A DNA stretch of 64,000 nucleotides from Rhizobacter sp. Root1221 (GTDB taxonomy: Bacteria; Pseudomonadota; Gammaproteobacteria; Burkholderiales; Burkholderiaceae_C), in the NCBI RefSeq assembly GCF_001425785.1, contig NZ_LMDI01000056.1, forward strand, positions 87,811 to 151,810, written 5' to 3'. A model generated the notes under the pieces. That model searched no databases and had not been told where the DNA came from. It saw only the letters and a program-made list of their open reading frames with translations. This document shows, one piece after another, positions 1 through 7,065 of the stretch; the first letter of the stretch is position 1, and every line of letters begins with the position of its first letter. Position numbers and translations under genes: made by a program.

Positions 1-222
1 GTGCGCGCCCTCCAGCACGAGGCGAAGCGAGTGCACGGGGTTCCCCCCGTAGGAGGCGTCGAGGAGCGCAGCGGCTTGGGGGTTGCCGCCGCGCAGCGGC
101 GGTCGAGCCCACTTGTTTGAGCCGAAGGCGAGTTGTGGGCTCGCCCCCAAGACGCGAGCACCGCAGAGCAGTCGCAGGCGGCGAAGCCGACTGGGACCGC
201 CTCCTCCGGGGGGCGCTCTTTG

Positions 223-248
223 CCCACTTTCTCGCGCGAGAAAGTGGG
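223..248. repeat. 26-bp perfect palindrome
   Basis: The left arm CCCACTTTCTCGC is followed directly by its exact reverse complement, so transcripts from either strand could fold into a tight hairpin. There is no T-tract, so a classical intrinsic terminator is not shown. Similar GAGAAAGTGGG palindromes occur as extragenic repeats in Burkholderiales genomes (from memory), which fits the non-coding setting. Confidence 0.7.
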
Positions 249-316
249 TCGGCTGCCGGGCCGAGACCCGGCGCGGCCTCGCCAGAGAGAAAACGCAACT
301 CACAGCGCGCAGTGGG

Positions 317-334
317 CCCCGGCGTCCGCCGGGG
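317..334. repeat. REP-like hairpin
   Basis: CCCCGGC (317-323), loop GTCC, GCCGGGG (328-334) form a perfect 7-bp stem. The flanking word CAGTGGGC upstream and GTGACG downstream match a REP-like extragenic element I recall from betaproteobacteria. A second, degenerate copy (CAGTGGGCG followed by TTCGCCGGGA) lies at about 391-410. Confidence 0.6.
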
Positions 335-371
335 TGACGGGGGTGACGGGGTGACGGGGTGACGGGGTGAC
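331..371. repeat. Tandem repeat of GGGGTGAC, about five units
   Basis: Units at 331-338, 339-347 (one extra G), 348-355, 356-363 and 364-371 are otherwise identical. The array starts inside the right arm of the REP-like hairpin, so it probably arose by slippage of that element's end. Copy number is likely variable between strains (inference). Confidence 0.8.
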
Positions 372-412
372 GGGGATTTTCCCCGGACCGCAGTGGGCGT
401 TCGCCGGGACAA

Positions 413-2308
413 CTACTTGACCGACAACGCCCGCGCGATCCGGTGCTTGTGCACCGTGGTGCGTGGCACCGGCATGTCGAACCACTGCCGCACGTCCTCC
501 TCGAGGCCGATGCCGTGCATGTAGTTGTAGAGCGCCTTCTTGAGCGCAAAGCCCAGCGCGTCGTGGTCGGTGCCGGTGGGGTCGTGGAACCCCACGTCGT
601 TCTTGGCGAACGACACCGGCGGCAGGGGCTCCAGCGTGACGCCATAGGCCGCGGGGTCCTTGCCCACCGGTGAGTGCACGGTGCATGCGAAGCGGTGGAA
701 GAAGCCGCTCTGGATGCAGCCGTTCTCGAACAGCTGGCGCACGTACTCGAGCGCATCCACCGTGTCCTGCACGGTCTGGGTCGGGAAGCCGTACATCAGG
801 TATGCGTGCACCAGGATGCCCGCGTCGGAGAACGCGCGCGTGACACGGGCCACCTGCTCCACCGACACGCCCTTTTTCATCAGGTTCAACAGCCGGTCGG
901 ACGCCACCTCGAGCCCGCCCGAGATCGCGATGCACCCGCTGTCGGCCAGCTGCAGGCACAGCTCGGGGCTGAAGGTCTTCTCGAAGCGGATGTTGCCCCA
1001 CCACGAGATGGACGTCTGCCGCCGCTGCAGTTCGGCCGCCAGCGCCTTCAGCGCCTTGGGCGGCGCCGCCTCGTCGACGAAGTGGAAGCCGGTCTGCCCC
1101 GTCTCCTGCACGATGGACTCGATGCGGTCCACGAGCGTGGCCGCGGACGCCCCGTCGTAGCGCGAGATGTAGTCGAGGCTCACGTCGCAGAAGCTGCACT
1201 TCTTCCAGTAGCAGCCATGGGCCACCGTCAGCTTGTTCCAGCGGCCGTCGGACCACAGCCGGTGCATCGGGTTCAGCATGTCGAGCAGCGACAGGTAGCG
1301 GTCGAGCGGCAGGCCGTCCCACGTGGGCGTGCCCACCTCGGCGAACGCGATGTCAGGCTCGCCCATGTCGGCGAACTTGACCACCGCCTCGCCGGCCGGG
1401 CGCAGGAACGTGCGCACCAGCCGCTGGCTGGACCGCTTGCCGGCCAGGTGGTCGAGCAGCGCCAGCAACGGCCGCTCGCCCGCGTCGAGCGTGACGAAAT
1501 CGAAGTGGTCGAACACCCGCGGGTCGGACAACTCGCGCAGCTCGGTGTTGACGAACCCGCCGCCGAGTGCGGTGACGATGGTGGGATCGTGGGCCTTGAT
1601 GGACTGCGCGATGCGGAACGCCGCGTACACCGCACCCGGGAACGGCACGGACACCAGCACCAGCGTGGGCGCGTGGCGGCGCACGGCGTCGAGCGTGAGG
1701 TCGTGCAATGTGCGGTCGACGAGGTTGAGCGGCGCCGCCAGCGCCTCGGCGAGCGGGTCGAACGTGGGCTGGCTCTGCGCGAGGGACTCGGCGTAACGCA
1801 CGAACTCGAACCGCGGGTCCACCGCATCGCGCAGCACGTCGGCCAGGTCGTTCAGGTACAGCGTGGCGAGGTGGCGGGCCCGGTCTTGCAGGCCCAGCGC
1901 GCCGAACGCCCACGCGAGCGGGTCGCCGCCATCGTCGTCCACGTACACGTCGAGCGAGGTGAACCGCGAGCCCTCGGGCAGGAAGGACCGGCCGCAGATG
2001 CGGTGGGCGAGCGTGGCGTCGCGGCCCTGCAGGAACGCGAGCACCGGGTCGATGGTGGCCAGGTAGCGGTCGAAGCGGTCGTGGAACGCATGGACGTTGG
2101 CACTGCGCGCGGCCTCGGGCATGGCGTCGATGCAGGTGCGCACCTCGCGCAGTCCGGCCACGGAAAAGAGCTTCAGCACCAGCGCGAGCGCCAGGTCTTC
2201 CTGCACGGCGTCGAACCCGCGCGACCGCAGGAACCCGGTCAGGTAGGCGGTAGACGGGTACGGGGTGTTGAGCTGCGTCATCGGGGGGATGACGGACAGG
2301 ATGCGCAT
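413..2308 (-). CDS. B12-binding-type radical SAM protein
   Basis: A 631-residue protein laid out like cobalamin-dependent radical SAM enzymes: an N-terminal region opening with MRILSVIPPMTQLNTPYPS, a glycine-containing Rossmann-like centre (ALGGGFVNTEL), then a radical SAM barrel. The cluster motif is C366-YWKK-C371-SF-C374, CX4CX2C rather than the usual CX3CX2C, and is followed by the expected barrel elements (FVDEAAPP, SGGLEVASDRLL). The open frame runs 160 codons upstream, but that part is low-complexity and the ATG at 2308 gives the family-typical N-terminus. No clear Shine-Dalgarno precedes it. The substrate is unknown. It lies 62 bases downstream of the LysR gene on the same strand, so co-transcription is possible. 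Confidence 0.8.
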   Translation of the reverse strand: MRILSVIPPMTQLNTPYPSTAYLTGFLRSRGFDAVQEDLALALVLKLFSVAGLREVRTCIDAMPEAARSANVHAFHDRFDRYLATIDPVLAFLQGRDATLAHRICGRSFLPEGSRFTSLDVYVDDDGGDPLAWAFGALGLQDRARHLATLYLNDLADVLRDAVDPRFEFVRYAESLAQSQPTFDPLAEALAAPLNLVDRTLHDLTLDAVRRHAPTLVLVSVPFPGAVYAAFRIAQSIKAHDPTIVTALGGGFVNTELRELSDPRVFDHFDFVTLDAGERPLLALLDHLAGKRSSQRLVRTFLRPAGEAVVKFADMGEPDIAFAEVGTPTWDGLPLDRYLSLLDMLNPMHRLWSDGRWNKLTVAHGCYWKKCSFCDVSLDYISRYDGASAATLVDRIESIVQETGQTGFHFVDEAAPPKALKALAAELQRRQTSISWWGNIRFEKTFSPELCLQLADSGCIAISGGLEVASDRLLNLMKKGVSVEQVARVTRAFSDAGILVHAYLMYGFPTQTVQDTVDALEYVRQLFENGCIQSGFFHRFACTVHSPVGKDPAAYGVTLEPLPPVSFAKNDVGFHDPTGTDHDALGFALKKALYNYMHGIGLEEDVRQWFDMPVPRTTVHKHRIARALSVK

Positions 2309-2370
2309 GGGGGAGGACGAACGACAGCAGGCCAGACCCGCATTCTGCCAGTGCGGGGCTTTCCGGCGTG

Positions 2371-3303
2371 TCAGCGGGGCCGCCCCTTCGCCTTCGCGCG
2401 CGCAGGGGCATCGTCCGCCGGGCGGTGCTGCATGACCAGGTCGTACAGGCCCTGGCTGGCGATGGACAGGCCCCGGTCCCGCCTGCGCACGAGGTAGAGC
2501 TGCCGCGTGAGCCCGGGCCACGCGAGCGGCCGGGTCACCACCTGCGGGTGCCGGAAGTGGAACAGCGCGAGCGACGGCACGATGCTGACCCCGAGCCCCG
2601 CGCCCACCATGCCCATCACGGTGGCGAGCTGGTCCACCTCCATCAGCGTGTTCAGCTGCAGCGGGTGCAGCGCCGCGTCGAGGTACTGGCGCACGCTGCT
2701 CGTGCGCGACAGGTGCACGAACGGCACGGTCGCCACGTCGCGCGGACGCACCGACCCCGCCGACGCCAGCGGATGGGCCGCGGGGCACACCAGGTGGAAG
2801 CGGTCGCTGCAGAACGGCTCGGCCTGCAACTCCGGGGTGTCGGCACGCACGGCGGCAATGGCGAAATCGGCCTGGCCGCTGCGCACGGCATCCACGCAGG
2901 CTTCCGACAACACGTCGCGCACCGCGAGTTCGATGGCCGGGTACGCCGCTCGGAACGTGGCCAGCACGCCGGGCAGCCAGCCAGCCGCCAGCGACGGCAG
3001 CAGGGCCACGGCCACCCGCCCGCGCCGGCGCATGGCGTAGTCGGCTGCGCTGGCCACGGCCCCTTCGAACTCGGCGAGCAGGCGGCGGGCCGACGGCTCG
3101 AACTCCCGGCCCTCGGTGGTCAGTTCGACGTGGCGGGTGCTGCGCTCGAAGAGGCGTTGCTGCAGGCCCTGCTCCAGCGAACGGATCAGGGCGCTGAACG
3201 CCGGCTGGGACAGGTGCGTGAGCGCCGCCGCACGGGTGAAGTTGCGCTGCTCGGCCAGCGTGACGAACGCGCGGAGCTGGCGGGTGGACAGATTGATCTG
3301 CAT
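2371..3303 (-). CDS. LysR-family transcriptional regulator
   Basis: 310 residues with a classic LysR N-terminal winged helix-turn-helix (residues 1-62: LSTRQLRAFVTLAEQRNFTRAA, then LSQPAFSALIRSLEQ) and a periplasmic-binding-protein-like effector domain from about residue 90. It is transcribed divergently from the AtuA-type gene at 3402 across a 98-base gap that holds a T-N11-A box, so it most likely controls that operon and itself. Given the AtuA and Bug genes opposite, the inducer may be an organic acid or terpenoid breakdown product (inference). Confidence 0.9.
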   Translation of the reverse strand: MQINLSTRQLRAFVTLAEQRNFTRAAALTHLSQPAFSALIRSLEQGLQQRLFERSTRHVELTTEGREFEPSARRLLAEFEGAVASAADYAMRRRGRVAVALLPSLAAGWLPGVLATFRAAYPAIELAVRDVLSEACVDAVRSGQADFAIAAVRADTPELQAEPFCSDRFHLVCPAAHPLASAGSVRPRDVATVPFVHLSRTSSVRQYLDAALHPLQLNTLMEVDQLATVMGMVGAGLGVSIVPSLALFHFRHPQVVTRPLAWPGLTRQLYLVRRRDRGLSIASQGLYDLVMQHRPADDAPARAKAKGRPR

Positions 3304-3306
3304 TTC

Positions 3307-3325
3307 AGATCATTCGATCCGATCT
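3307..3325. promoter_or_regulatory. Candidate LysR-type operator (ATC-N9-GAT)
   Basis: AGATC and GATCT form a 5-bp inverted repeat separated by nine bases, giving the T-N11-A signature of LysR boxes. It sits just upstream of the LysR start at 3303 and 77 bases before the AtuA start at 3402, the usual place for a shared divergent operator. No convincing -10/-35 pair was identified. Confidence 0.5.
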
Positions 3326-3401
3326 TTGGACTTCCCGCAATAGATCGAGTTGCCTACAGTGCCCCCTGTGCACCGGCCTGTCCGCGGGTGCGGGAGCAAC
3401 A

Positions 3402-4763
3402 ATGATGGAACCCATCCTGCGGGTAGGCTGTGCCGCCGGTTTCTCCGGCGACCGCACCGACGCCGCCGGCCCGGTGGTCGATGCGCTGGCCGCGGCCGGC
3501 GGTCCGGCGGTGCTGATCTTCGAGACGCTGGCCGAACGCACGCTGGCACTCGCGCAGTTGGCGCGCCGCCACGACCCCGGGGCCGGTTACGAGCCGCTGC
3601 TCGACGACCTCGTGCGGCCCGTGCTCGCCCGCTGCCTGGCCGCCGGCATCCGCATCGTCAGCAACTTCGGGGCGGCCAACCCCGACGGGGCGGCCCGCCA
3701 CATCGCGCGCATCGCCCGCGAGCTGGGGCTGCGCGCCCCGCGAATCGCCGTGGTGCGGGGTGATGACCTGAGCGGGCCCGCGAGCCGCCCCGTGCTGGCA
3801 GCGGCGCTCGGAGACCACCTGGGTGGCCTGGCGATCGTCAGCGCCAACGCGTACATCGGCGCCGAGGCCATCGCCGATGCGCTCGTGGCCGGGGCCGACG
3901 TGGTGGTGTGCGGCCGCGTGGCCGACCCGTCGCTCACCGTGGGCCCGGCACTGGCCCACTTCGGCTGGGACCGCACCGACTGGGACCGCCTGGCCCGCGC
4001 CACGATGGCCGGCCACCTGCTCGAGTGTGGCGCGCAGGTCACCGGCGGCTATTACGCCGACCCGGGCCACAAGGACGTCCCGGGCCTGGCCTCCCTCGGG
4101 TACCCCATCGCCGAGATCGATGCCGACGGCCACTGCACCATCACCAAACCCCCGGGCACCGGTGGGCGCATCGACATCCACACGGTCAAGGAACAGCTGC
4201 TGTACGAGGTGCATGACCCGGCCGCCTACCTCACGCCCGACGTGGTGGCCGACATCATGGGTGCCACCGTCACCGAAACCGGGCCCGACCGCGTGCGGCT
4301 GGCCGGTGTGCGCGGCCACCCCCGGCCGGACGGGCTGAAGGTCAACGTGTGTGTCGAGGCGGGCTGGTTCGCCGAGGGCGAGATCTCCTACGCCGGCGCA
4401 CGCGCCGAAGCCCGTGCACGCCTCGCAGCCGACGTGCTGCGCGAACGCCTGGCCGTGCTCGGCCCGCTGCGCGTGGACCTGATCGGCGTGACCAGCGTGC
4501 TGGCCGACGACGGCGGCCGGGCGCTCGCCGACCACCCTGCGGGCGACGCCCGCGACGTTCGCCTGCGCGTGGCCGCCAACCACCCCGACCGCGGCACGGC
4601 CGAACGCCTGGGCCGCGAGGTGACGGCGCTGTACACCTGCGGCCCGGCTGGCGGCGGCGGCGTGCGCACCAGCGTGCGGCCACGGCTCGGCACCGTGTCG
4701 TGTTCGGTGCCACGCACCGAGGTGCCCACCACGTGGGCGTTCATCGAGGAGACCACCGCATGA
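3402..4763 (+). CDS. AtuA-family protein (DUF1446), large subunit-like
   Basis: 453 residues typical of the acyclic terpene utilisation AtuA/DUF1446 family, recognisable from the N-terminal RVGCAAGFSGDRTDAAGPVV, the VSNFGAANPDGAARHI segment and the VVCGRVADPSLTVGP segment. AtuA belongs to citronellol/geraniol degradation in Pseudomonas, but many homologues occur outside that pathway and their reaction is unknown, so no pathway is assigned. A GGGAG ribosome site precedes ATG 3402; ATG 3405 is an alternative. The stop overlaps the next start (ATGA), indicating translational coupling with the small partner protein. Confidence 0.85.
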   Translation: MMEPILRVGCAAGFSGDRTDAAGPVVDALAAAGGPAVLIFETLAERTLALAQLARRHDPGAGYEPLLDDLVRPVLARCLAAGIRIVSNFGAANPDGAARHIARIARELGLRAPRIAVVRGDDLSGPASRPVLAAALGDHLGGLAIVSANAYIGAEAIADALVAGADVVVCGRVADPSLTVGPALAHFGWDRTDWDRLARATMAGHLLECGAQVTGGYYADPGHKDVPGLASLGYPIAEIDADGHCTITKPPGTGGRIDIHTVKEQLLYEVHDPAAYLTPDVVADIMGATVTETGPDRVRLAGVRGHPRPDGLKVNVCVEAGWFAEGEISYAGARAEARARLAADVLRERLAVLGPLRVDLIGVTSVLADDGGRALADHPAGDARDVRLRVAANHPDRGTAERLGREVTALYTCGPAGGGGVRTSVRPRLGTVSCSVPRTEVPTTWAFIEETTA

Positions 4764-5149
4764 ACACCGTCACCGTGCCGCTCCACCGGGCCGCCCACGG
4801 GCGCACCGGCGACAAGGGCAACCGCTCCAACATCAGCGTGATCGCCTGGTCACCCCGCCTCTGGGACACGCTGGTGGCCCAGGTCACCGAGGTCGCCGTG
4901 GCCCACCTGTTCCGCCACCGCCGGCCCACCCGGGTCACCCGCTACCTGGTGCCCGGCCTGCACGCGATGAACTTCGTGCTGGACGACGTGCTCGACGGGG
5001 GTGTCAACGACGCCCTGAACCTCGACAGCCACGGCAAGTCGCTGTCGTTCCTGCTGCTCGACCTGCCCCTCACGCTGCCGATCGACCTGGCCGACGACCT
5101 CGTCGGCGAGGCGGCGGATTACCATCCCTTCCCCTCGCAGGAGACCTGA
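4760..5149 (+). CDS. AtuA-like small partner protein
   Basis: 129 residues beginning MNTVTVPLHRAAHGRTGDKG, the signature of the small domain that in many organisms is fused to the C-terminus of AtuA-type proteins and here is a separate gene. The start overlaps the preceding stop by four bases, so the two are probably made in equal amounts and act as a complex (inference). The 800-base open frame that contains it extends far upstream, but that part is the antisense-like shadow of the AtuA gene. The biochemical role is unknown. Confidence 0.82.
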   Translation: MNTVTVPLHRAAHGRTGDKGNRSNISVIAWSPRLWDTLVAQVTEVAVAHLFRHRRPTRVTRYLVPGLHAMNFVLDDVLDGGVNDALNLDSHGKSLSFLLLDLPLTLPIDLADDLVGEAADYHPFPSQET

Positions 5150-5150
5150 C

Positions 5151-6128
5151 ATGACCTTCACGCCCCGCCGCCGCCTGGTCGGCGCCCTTGCCCTTTCCCT
5201 TGCCTTCGCGGCCGCCACACCGGCTCGCGCCGAGACCTTCCCCGCCAAGCCCATCACCTTCATCGTGCCGTTTGCCGCGGGCAGCGCCACCGACCAGCTG
5301 GCCCGGGCCCTCGGCCAGGCGGTGAGCCAGGAGTCGAAGCAGGCCGTCGTCATCGACAACAAGGCGGGCGCCAACGGCATGCTCGCGGCACAGTACGTGG
5401 CCCGTGCACCGGCCGACGGCTACACCGTGCTGATCGCCACCAACACCACCCAGGCGGCCAACCAGCACCTCTTCAAGAAGATGCCGTACGACCCGGTGAA
5501 AGACTTCACGCCCGTCACCGGCCTCGGCAAGGGCGGCCAGGTGCTCGTGGTGCGCACCGAATCGCCGTGGAAGTCCGTGGGCGAGCTGATCGCGGCGGCC
5601 AGGCAGGCGCCCGGCAAGCTGACGTTCGGCGGCGGCAGTTCGTCCAGCCGCATGGCGGTGGAGATGTTCAAGCAGCTCACGCACACCGACATCCTGCACG
5701 TGCCCTACAAGAGCAACCCGAACGCCGTGACCGACCTGATCGGCGGCCAGATCGACCTGATGATCACCGACACCGCCACCGGCGTGCCCCACGTGAAGGG
5801 TGGCAAGCTGCGGGCGCTCGGCGTGTCCACGGCCAGACGCCTGCCCATGCTGCCCGACGTGCCCACCATCGCCGAGGCAGGCGTGAAGGGCTACGAGTTC
5901 ACCTACTGGTTCGCCGCGTACCTGCCGGCGAACACCCCGGCCCCCGTGGTCGCCCGCGTGCACGAGTTGCTGGTCAACGCCACCCAGGGCGCTGCTGCCA
6001 AGTCGTTCTACGAGAGCACCGGCGGCGACGCATGGACCACCTCGCCGGCCGACCTGGCCAAGTTCCAGGTGGCCGAGACGGTGAAGTGGGGCAACGTGAT
6101 CAAGGCGGCCGGCATCGAGGCGGAGTGA
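5151..6128 (+). CDS. Bug/TctC-family periplasmic solute-binding protein
   Basis: 325 residues with a signal peptide (FTPRRRLVGALALSLAFAAA, cut near ARAE) followed by the Bug-family core: FPAKPITFIVPFAAGSATDQ, the DNKAGANG ligand loop, and DLMITDTATGVPHVKGGKLR. Bug receptors bind carboxylates for tripartite tricarboxylate transport or sensing; Burkholderiales carry many orphan copies. No TctA/TctB membrane genes are nearby. It follows the AtuA unit with one base between stop and start and has a good AGGAG ribosome site, so it belongs to that operon and may capture its substrate. Confidence 0.92.
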   Translation: MTFTPRRRLVGALALSLAFAAATPARAETFPAKPITFIVPFAAGSATDQLARALGQAVSQESKQAVVIDNKAGANGMLAAQYVARAPADGYTVLIATNTTQAANQHLFKKMPYDPVKDFTPVTGLGKGGQVLVVRTESPWKSVGELIAAARQAPGKLTFGGGSSSSRMAVEMFKQLTHTDILHVPYKSNPNAVTDLIGGQIDLMITDTATGVPHVKGGKLRALGVSTARRLPMLPDVPTIAEAGVKGYEFTYWFAAYLPANTPAPVVARVHELLVNATQGAAAKSFYESTGGDAWTTSPADLAKFQVAETVKWGNVIKAAGIEAE

Positions 6129-6130
6129 TC

Positions 6131-6153
6131 GGCTGGGGGCCTCGCCCCCAGCC
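6131..6153. terminator. Strong GC hairpin between convergent genes
   Basis: GGCTGGGGGC, loop CTC, GCCCCCAGCC: a perfect 10-bp stem three bases after the Bug gene stop and 14 bases before the antitoxin stop on the other strand. It lacks a T-run but is well placed as a bidirectional transcription stop. Confidence 0.6.
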
Positions 6154-6166
6154 TCTGATACCGCGC

Positions 6167-6502
6167 TCAAGCAATGAGTGCTTCCACACCCTTTGCTTCG
6201 ACAATTTGCAGAAGCTTTGCAGCCGCGCCACTGGGATGCTTTTCGGCCCTGGGCGATTCCCACTTTTGCACTGTCGAAACGCTCACGTTCAAGAACGTGG
6301 CGAAGACAGACTGACTCATCTTGGCAACCTTGGTCCGAATCTTTACGACGTGCTCGGGAGAATAATCAGGAGGCACCTCGCAAAGCACGCGAACCTTGGC
6401 AAGGTTCGGTTTCGACAAAACCCCGTACGCAAACAAGTCTTCCGCCGTCTCCAGAGCTTCCTGGAGCAGGCGTGCGTCTTCATTTACTTTCTTTCGAGGC
6501 AT
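6167..6502 (-). CDS. HTH antitoxin of a HigBA/RelE-type module
   Basis: 111 residues. The C-terminal half is an Xre/Cro-type helix-turn-helix (KMSQSVFATFLNVSVSTVQ, then KWESPRAEKHPSG), the form seen in HigA-like antitoxins transcribed after the toxin. The start at 6502 (MPRKKVNED) is chosen because AAGGAG lies seven bases upstream; an in-frame ATG 13 codons earlier has no such site. The gene overlaps the end of the toxin gene by 23 bases. Base composition is visibly lower in G+C than in the neighbours, suggesting recent acquisition. Expected role: neutralise the toxin and repress the shared promoter. Confidence 0.85.
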   Translation of the reverse strand: MPRKKVNEDARLLQEALETAEDLFAYGVLSKPNLAKVRVLCEVPPDYSPEHVVKIRTKVAKMSQSVFATFLNVSVSTVQKWESPRAEKHPSGAAAKLLQIVEAKGVEALIA

Positions 6503-6887
6503 TGCATATCTCCTTAAGTACTGCGCCCTCGACGAGCTCATTCAACTTCTCGCCCCCAAATTTTTGCATCGAAGCGGAAATGACCTTGGCCGTTTCGACC
6601 ACAGCGTCGGGGAAATCATCGCCTGGCTCGCTCTTCTCTCTGCCGAAAAGGAAAATGATTGCATGAGGATTGCGCTTCGCGACCAACGTTCGCGTCGAAC
6701 CACTCTTGCCCTGCCCGGCTACCGCAACGCGCTTCTTGCAAATACCTTGACCCAGCTCGGCCTCAAATTGTCCCTGCTCGATCTCACGCGCTGCAACACA
6801 TAGCGCGCTGTCAGAAAGAACCTTCTTGGCCCAGCGGTCGAACGTCCTGGTCTTGAAGACTCGTCTGGATTGAGGTTTGGCTTGCAT
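6480..6887 (-). CDS. RelE/HigB-like toxin
   Basis: 135 residues matching the type II toxin family with the VFKTRTFDRWAKK N-terminus, a Lys/Arg-rich centre (GICKKRVAVAGQGKSGSTRT) and the AIIFLFGREKSE strand typical of RelE-like mRNA interferases encoded before an HTH antitoxin. Family knowledge predicts ribosome-dependent mRNA cleavage; the sequence alone does not prove activity. It is first in a two-gene operon with a palindromic promoter region just upstream. Lower G+C than the surroundings supports horizontal origin. Confidence 0.82.
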   Translation of the reverse strand: MQAKPQSRRVFKTRTFDRWAKKVLSDSALCVAAREIEQGQFEAELGQGICKKRVAVAGQGKSGSTRTLVAKRNPHAIIFLFGREKSEPGDDFPDAVVETAKVISASMQKFGGEKLNELVEGAVLKEICNASKESK

Positions 6888-6897
6888 AGACGGTTAG

Positions 6898-6915
6898 AAG
6901 TATAGCACCAGGTGC
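6898..6915 (-). promoter_or_regulatory. Candidate autoregulated promoter of the toxin-antitoxin operon
   Basis: On the minus strand a TATACT-like -10 box abuts the perfect inverted repeat GCACC-T-GGTGC (6905-6915), about 15-20 bases upstream of the toxin start. An operator overlapping the -10 box is what an HTH antitoxin repressor would need. No good -35 hexamer at 17-bp spacing was found, so this is tentative. Confidence 0.4.
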
Positions 6916-7065
6916 AACGGTTCCGGGTTTGTTCCAGGTCACAATTCCTCAGCCACCACCCTTCGAAGCGTGGTGGCGAGCAGCCAGGGCGTGTGCCGGA
7001 ATCGTGCCGGGAGCGCCGCTTGCTTGTCCCGCGGGCCCGGCTCCGCGCCGCTCCGGACACCCCCG

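Larger units (their letters stand above)
1..412. other. Non-coding region rich in palindromes and short repeats
   Basis: No open frame here looks like a protein: the short frames that exist have Arg/Pro/Gly-rich, shadow-like composition and no ribosome site. The stretch holds a 26-bp perfect palindrome, a REP-like hairpin, a five-unit tandem repeat and a second partial REP-like copy, each listed [10 protein letters not shown]. It lies downstream of the radical SAM gene that ends at 413 and may act as its terminator or as a cluster of dispersed extragenic repeats. Confidence 0.6.

Noticed and set aside
674-2497. 607-codon plus-strand open frame
   Set aside because: Arg/His/Gly/Val-rich composition with no family resemblance; it is the antisense shadow of the radical SAM gene in high-GC DNA.
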